The position numbers and the translations under genes were made by a program. From NCBI GenBank assembly GCA_050258555.1, contig JBLMZA010000101.1, forward strand, positions 1-64,000: a stretch of 64,000 nt of DNA, read 5' to 3'. Below the pieces are notes generated by a model, which was not told the DNA's origin, searched no databases, and saw only the letters and a list, made by a program, of their open reading frames with translations. The stretch comes from CAISDA01 sp050258555. Lineage in GTDB: Bacteria; Bacteroidota; Ignavibacteria; UBA10030; UBA8401. Below, one piece after another: positions 59,895 through 64,000 of the stretch; position 1 is the stretch's first letter, and the number at the start of each line of letters is the position of its first letter.

Positions 59895-62375
59895 GTGAAG
59901 CCTGCCATACGCTTGTTTTTTCTCATGATCATACTTGCCGGCATCGCCTGCGGCGCATCCAAAAACCTCCCGGCCGCGGGTGAACGCCGCATCGAAGCGC
60001 TCGTCAACGCCCTGACGCTCGAGGAAAAAGTCGCATTGCTCGGCGGCACCGGATTCGCCACGAAGCCGAACGCCCGCCTGGGCATCCCTTCCATTAAAAT
60101 GACAGACGGACCGGTGGGAGTGCGCTGGGACAAATCAACCGCCTATCCGGTCAGCGCGGCCATGGCGGCCTCGTGGGACACCGCATTGGTGCACCGCATC
60201 GGCGTGGCGCTTGCCATCGATACCAAAGCGCACGGGCGCGATATGCTCCTCGGACCGTGCGTGAACATCAACCGTGTTCCTCAGGGCGGCCGCAATTTTG
60301 AAAGCTTCAGCGAAGATCCCTATCTCGCCTCGCGCATGGCCGTGGCGTATGTGAAAGGCGTACAGAGCAAAAAGGTGATCACCTCGACGAAGCACTTTGC
60401 CTGCAATAATCAGGAATATGAACGCGACTTCATCGACACGCGCGTCGATGAGCGCACGCTCCATGAGATCTATCTTCCCGCATTCAAAGCGGCGGTGGAG
60501 GAAGCCGACACATGGACCATCATGGCGGCCTACAACAAGATCAACGGATGGCATGCCACCGAACAGCAGTATCTTCAGAACGATGTGCTCAAGGACCAAT
60601 GGAAGTTCCAGGGCTTCATCGTCTCCGACTGGGGCGCCACGCATTCGACCGTGAACGCCGCCAATCACGGATTGGATCTGGAAATGCCGACAGGAGTGTT
60701 CTTCAACGCGAAGCTCGTTGATGCCGTGAAGCAGGATTCGGTGAAACTGTCGGTGATCGACGACAAGGTGCGCCGGCTGCTCCGTGTGATGATGAAAGCG
60801 GGGCTTTTCGAAAAGCATCCGGCAACGGTGACCGCCGTCGAATCGGAGCAGCGGAAAACGGCCCTCGAAGCGGCGCGCGCCTCGATGGTGCTGCTGAAAA
60901 ACGAAGGCGGCGTGCTGCCGCTCAATGCCGCAGGACTCCGCAGACTTGCCGTGATCGGCCCCAATGCCGGCATCGCCCGCACCGGCGGCGGCGGAAGTTC
61001 GCAGGTAAATCCCGCTGTCACAATCTCGCCGCTCGAGGCGCTGGAAAAGAAGCTCGGTGCAGCGCGCATCGTTCACGCCCGGGGCGCGCTGATGGAAGGC
61101 GACGTCTCGCAGATCGAATCCTCCGCACTCTCACCCGCCAAAGGCAGCGCGGGCGGACATGGACTGAAGGCGGAATTTTTCAACAATATGAATCTCGCCG
61201 GCACTCCCGTGCTGACCAGGACCGATGCGGCGATCAACTTCATGTGGGATGGAAAGCCTGCGCCGACGGTGCATGCAGACAGTTTTTCTGTCCGCTGGAC
61301 AGGCGTGCTCACGCCTCCGGTGAACGGCCGCTATGAGCTTCAGACTTCGAGCGATGACGGCGTGCGCCTGTATCTGGACGGGAAGCTGGTGATCGACGAC
61401 TGGAAGGATCACGGCATGCAGAGCAATTCCTACCGAACGGACCTGGAGGCGGGACGGCAGTACGAAGTGCGCCTCGAATTTTATGAGAACGGCGGATCGG
61501 CCGGCATTCGGTTCGGCTGGACGAAGCCGGGAACCAACCTGCTCGAAGAGGCTGTCGCCGCCGCACGCAATGCCGATGCCGCGCTCGTCTTCGTGGGCAC
61601 ATCGCCCCAGATCGAATCGGAAGGCTTCGACAGGAAGTCCATCGAGCTTCCCGAAGGACAGGCCGAACTCATCGAAGCCGTCGCCAAGGCCAACCCGAGA
61701 ACCATCGTCGTCATGCAAAACGGCGCTCCGGTTGTCATGACGTCATGGGAGAAGTCCGCACCCGCCGTACTTGAAGCGTGGTTCGGCGGCCAGGAAACGG
61801 GAACCGCCATTGCGGAGATCCTCTTCGGCGATGTGAATCCCTCGGGCAAGCTTCCCTCGACATTCCCGAAATCGTGGGAGGATTGTCCCGCCTACGGCAA
61901 TTATCCGGGGGCGAACGCCTCGGTCACCTATGCCGAAGGGCTGTATGTGGGCTACCGCCACTTCGACGCAAAAAACATCGAGCCGATGTATCCGTTCGGC
62001 CATGGCCTCTCCTACACGACGTTCACCTATGGTCCCTGCACGGTCACTCCGGCCGGAGGTCCGGCTTCCTCCACATTCACCGTCACTGCGCGCATTGCCA
62101 ACACCGGCACACGTGCCGGAAGCGAAGTCGTCCAGCTCTACATCCGTCCGCTTCACCCGTCCGTCGACCGGCCGGTGAAGGAGCTGAAGCGTTTTGCGAA
62201 AGTGGCGCTCGGGCCCGGCGAGGCAAAGGCCGTCACGCTGAAGCTCGATGCGTCGGCGTTCGCATTCTACGACACCGCATCGCACGCATGGAAGACCGAA
62301 CCCGGCCGGTACGAGATACTCATCGGCAGCTCCTCGCGCGACATTCGTTCGCGTCAGACGATCGCAGTGAAATAA
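59895..62375 (+). CDS. GH3 beta-glucosidase lipoprotein with PA14 insert
   Basis: From GTG 59895 (AGGG upstream) the protein has 826 residues. It has a lipoprotein signal with lipobox AGIAC (Cys19), a GH3 barrel with nucleophile Asp245 in FQGFIVSDWGA and KHFACNNQE, and an alpha/beta sandwich. A PA14 domain (about 410-545, LKAEFFNNMNLAG ... DDGVRLYLDGKLVIDDW) interrupts the sandwich, and a fibronectin-like C-terminus follows. PA14-bearing GH3 enzymes act on beta-glucosides, and the insert shapes the pocket or binds sugar. It is the only glycosidase of the locus on the plus strand. Confidence 0.9.
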   Translation: MKPAIRLFFLMIILAGIACGASKNLPAAGERRIEALVNALTLEEKVALLGGTGFATKPNARLGIPSIKMTDGPVGVRWDKSTAYPVSAAMAASWDTALVHRIGVALAIDTKAHGRDMLLGPCVNINRVPQGGRNFESFSEDPYLASRMAVAYVKGVQSKKVITSTKHFACNNQEYERDFIDTRVDERTLHEIYLPAFKAAVEEADTWTIMAAYNKINGWHATEQQYLQNDVLKDQWKFQGFIVSDWGATHSTVNAANHGLDLEMPTGVFFNAKLVDAVKQDSVKLSVIDDKVRRLLRVMMKAGLFEKHPATVTAVESEQRKTALEAARASMVLLKNEGGVLPLNAAGLRRLAVIGPNAGIARTGGGGSSQVNPAVTISPLEALEKKLGAARIVHARGALMEGDVSQIESSALSPAKGSAGGHGLKAEFFNNMNLAGTPVLTRTDAAINFMWDGKPAPTVHADSFSVRWTGVLTPPVNGRYELQTSSDDGVRLYLDGKLVIDDWKDHGMQSNSYRTDLEAGRQYEVRLEFYENGGSAGIRFGWTKPGTNLLEEAVAAARNADAALVFVGTSPQIESEGFDRKSIELPEGQAELIEAVAKANPRTIVVMQNGAPVVMTSWEKSAPAVLEAWFGGQETGTAIAEILFGDVNPSGKLPSTFPKSWEDCPAYGNYPGANASVTYAEGLYVGYRHFDAKNIEPMYPFGHGLSYTTFTYGPCTVTPAGGPASSTFTVTARIANTGTRAGSEVVQLYIRPLHPSVDRPVKELKRFAKVALGPGEAKAVTLKLDASAFAFYDTASHAWKTEPGRYEILIGSSSRDIRSRQTIAVK

Positions 62376-62497
62376 AAAGATCCCATTCGGCGGGAACGTT
62401 CTTTTCTGAATTCGGTTCTTATGTTTGCATAGGTTTTGACGATCTGCAGCAATCTTTGTACTCAACCTTTCCATCCACTTATCCGACAGGAGGTCCT

Positions 62498-62923
62498 ATG
62501 TCACTGGTGAAAGAGTTCAAAGAATTTGCGGTAAAAGGCAATATGATCGACATGGCCGTCGGCATCATCATCGGTGCCGCATTCGGCAAGATCATCACGT
62601 CGCTCGTCAACGACGTCATCATGCCCCCGATCGGCATGGCGCTTGGGGGCGTCGACTTCAGCCGGCTCTTGCTCGTGCTGAAGGAAGCTGGCCCCGATGT
62701 TCCCGGCGTCGCGATCCGATACGGGGCATTCATCAACACGATCATCGATTTTCTGATCGTGGCCGCCGCCATCTTCCTGATGATTAAGGCGATCAACAGG
62801 CTCAAGAAACAGCCTGTGCCTCCTCCTCCCCCGCCTCCCAGCACGAAAAAATGTCCCGAATGCCAGATGGACATACCCGTTGAAGCCAGACGCTGCGGAC
62901 ACTGCACATCGGTGATCCGTTAA
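62498..62923 (+). CDS. mscL: large-conductance mechanosensitive channel with zinc-ribbon tail
   Basis: This 141-residue MscL opens under membrane tension to release solutes. The conserved start is MSLVKEFKEFAVKGNMIDMAVG. TM1 (about 18-45) and TM2 (about 74-96) are clear. After a run of eight prolines comes a C-terminal double-CxxC ribbon (Cys119, Cys122, Cys133, Cys136). AGGAGG directly upstream fixes ATG 62498; the longer open frame overlaps GH3. The zinc ribbon is absent from E. coli MscL. Confidence 0.93.
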   Translation: MSLVKEFKEFAVKGNMIDMAVGIIIGAAFGKIITSLVNDVIMPPIGMALGGVDFSRLLLVLKEAGPDVPGVAIRYGAFINTIIDFLIVAAAIFLMIKAINRLKKQPVPPPPPPPSTKKCPECQMDIPVEARRCGHCTSVIR

Positions 62924-62952
62924 TTTTTTTCATTGAAAGAAAGGGGACTCTC

Positions 62953-63789
62953 ATGAAAAGAATCGTACTGCTGCTCGTCATCGCCGCCTGCGCCGGCACG
63001 CTTCAGGCTCAGGCGCCGGATACCACATGGAAGCATACGCTTGTGGCCGGCATCTCGGCCACACAGGTATCGTATTCGGACTGGACACAGGGAGGAGAGA
63101 ATGCCGTCTCATGGACGCTGACGCTCGACGGCCGGTCGGAGATGCGGGCGCCGATCTGGAACTGGGCGAATAATTATAAGTTTGCCTACGGTCAGACGAA
63201 GCTCGGCAGCAGGGCCATCAGGAAGACAGAGGACAAAATCGACCTCGAATCGGTCCTCTCCTACCGCACCGGCTGGGTGGTCAATCCGTATGTCGCCGCA
63301 ACGCTGAAAACGCAGTTCACCGCCGGCTACACGTATGATGCAGCAGACAACCGCACGCAGGTCTCGGACTTCTTCGATCCGGCATTTCTCACGCAGTCGG
63401 TCGGCGGCGAATTCCGACCTGCCGCATGGATCAAGACGCGCATCGGCGTTGCGCTCCGCGAAGTGATCACCAAGACGTACAATCAGTATGCCGACGACAA
63501 AACGACTCCCGAAATCGAGAAGACAAAGACCGAGGGCGGACTGGAATCGGTCACGGACATCCAGCTCACCATCGATGACAATGTGCTGTTCACTTCGCGC
63601 CTCGAACTGTTCGATCCCTTCAAGCACATGGACCGCGTGGTGGTGCGCTCGGACAACATGCTCTCGGCAAAGGTGGGGCGCTATATCGTCGTTTCGCTCA
63701 ATGTCGTGCTTGTCAACGACGTGCAGATCACGCCCCGCACGCAGGTGAAGCAGACACTGGCGCTGGGGATCAATTATTCGATCTTTTAA
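62953..63789 (+). CDS. DUF3078-type outer-membrane beta-barrel protein
   Basis: This 278-residue protein has a signal peptide (MKRIVLLLVIAACAGTLQAQA). It then has the typical DUF3078 start (WKHTLVAGISATQVSYSDWTQGGENAVSW) and alternating amphipathic strands ending in LGINYSIF, a C-terminal aromatic as in barrels. GAAAGGGGA precedes the ATG. The function of the family is unknown; it is common in Bacteroidota and relatives. It follows mscL by 29 bp and may share its transcript. Confidence 0.78.
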   Translation: MKRIVLLLVIAACAGTLQAQAPDTTWKHTLVAGISATQVSYSDWTQGGENAVSWTLTLDGRSEMRAPIWNWANNYKFAYGQTKLGSRAIRKTEDKIDLESVLSYRTGWVVNPYVAATLKTQFTAGYTYDAADNRTQVSDFFDPAFLTQSVGGEFRPAAWIKTRIGVALREVITKTYNQYADDKTTPEIEKTKTEGGLESVTDIQLTIDDNVLFTSRLELFDPFKHMDRVVVRSDNMLSAKVGRYIVVSLNVVLVNDVQITPRTQVKQTLALGINYSIF

Positions 63790-63867
63790 ATGTGTTTCAG
63801 GAAGGGGACCGCTTGATTTTGATGTAAATAGTTGGCACTTTTGTAGTGAGAATTCCGGAGGTGTGTC

Positions 63868-64000
63868 ATGAAACCGATTCTGATACTCCTTGTGGCGCTG
63901 CTGGCCGGATGCGCCGGCTCGCAGCCGGACGAAACCTATGTGCCGCCTACACTCATCGATCAGGAACCCTTTCCCGCGCTGCCGCAGCAACTGGCCGCCT
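63868..64000 (+). CDS. lipoprotein, N-terminal fragment
   Basis: GGAGG lies 6 nt before ATG 63868. The 44 codons present encode a lipoprotein signal (MKPILILLVALLAGC, lipobox LAGC) and a Pro/Gln-rich start (SQPDETYVPPTLIDQEPFP). The gene runs off the right edge, so the function cannot be named. Confidence 0.6.
   Translation, partial: MKPILILLVALLAGCAGSQPDETYVPPTLIDQEPFPALPQQLAA

Noticed and set aside
1..64000. tRNA/rRNA genes, CRISPR arrays, prophage or insertion sequences
   Set aside because: Intergenic regions were read on both strands and no cloverleaf, spaced direct-repeat array, transposase or phage gene was recognised. Short RNAs cannot be excluded without computation.

Overview
The window (about 57-58% GC by eye) looks like chromosomal DNA from the FCB group, most likely a Chlorobiota/Ignavibacteriota-type bacterium. 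Three secreted proteins end in the type IX secretion (T9SS) sorting domain with the signature N-[YF]-P-N-P-F-N-P-S-T. There is a PorV/PorQ-type outer-membrane protein, a PorW/SprE-like TPR lipoprotein and a SusC-type TonB-dependent receptor. The folate/pterin genes resemble the biopterin route known from Chlorobium. Some promoters match sigma70 (TTGACA-N17-TATATT ahead of rho), unlike the TTTG/TAnnTTTG promoters of Bacteroidetes proper. No tRNA, rRNA, CRISPR, phage or insertion sequence was seen.

Region 1 (1-32 kb) is housekeeping, almost all on the minus strand. It holds an M16 protease start, the LolD ATPase and two Lol-type permeases, prfB with its programmed +1 frameshift, aspS, an SDR enzyme, a partial complex I block nuoJKLM coupled to an NhaD/CitMHS-like antiporter (no nuoN here), rho, folC-pyrD-pyrK, a PorW-like lipoprotein and, on the plus strand, an LTXXQ periplasmic protein. 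Next come a pterin operon (AhpD-like, PTPS, FolE, two SDRs, one resembling sepiapterin reductase), a three-peroxiredoxin operon, and a six-gene propionate module: B12-dependent mutase alpha subunit, epimerase, 12S carboxyltransferase, small subunit, biotin carrier and 5S carboxyltransferase.

Region 2 (32.4-62.4 kb) is a large beta-glucan utilisation locus. On the minus strand, reading 5' to 3', it starts with a T9SS-exported clan GH-A hydrolase, a membrane-anchored sugar-type binding protein, a histidine kinase and a sigma54-type response regulator, closed by a strong terminator. A 442-bp control region follows, with a near-perfect palindrome and a canonical -24/-12 sigma54 promoter. This drives a T9SS multi-domain CBM protein. 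Behind it lie a TonB-dependent receptor, a 1040-residue secreted protein and a PorV-like protein, with no SusD. After another terminator come GH2, GH3, an MFS sugar transporter, GH3, GH5 and a GH16 lipoprotein. A divergent plus-strand GH3 lipoprotein with a PA14 insert flanks the locus. I infer that the binding protein, kinase and sigma54 regulator sense liberated sugar and switch on surface glycan capture. This is the best candidate for an undescribed system.

Region 3 (62.5-64 kb, plus strand) carries mscL with a zinc-ribbon tail, a DUF3078 protein and the start of a lipoprotein. A family of GGGGCGAAGC/GCTTCGCCCC hairpins is scattered between genes in the first 35 kb.
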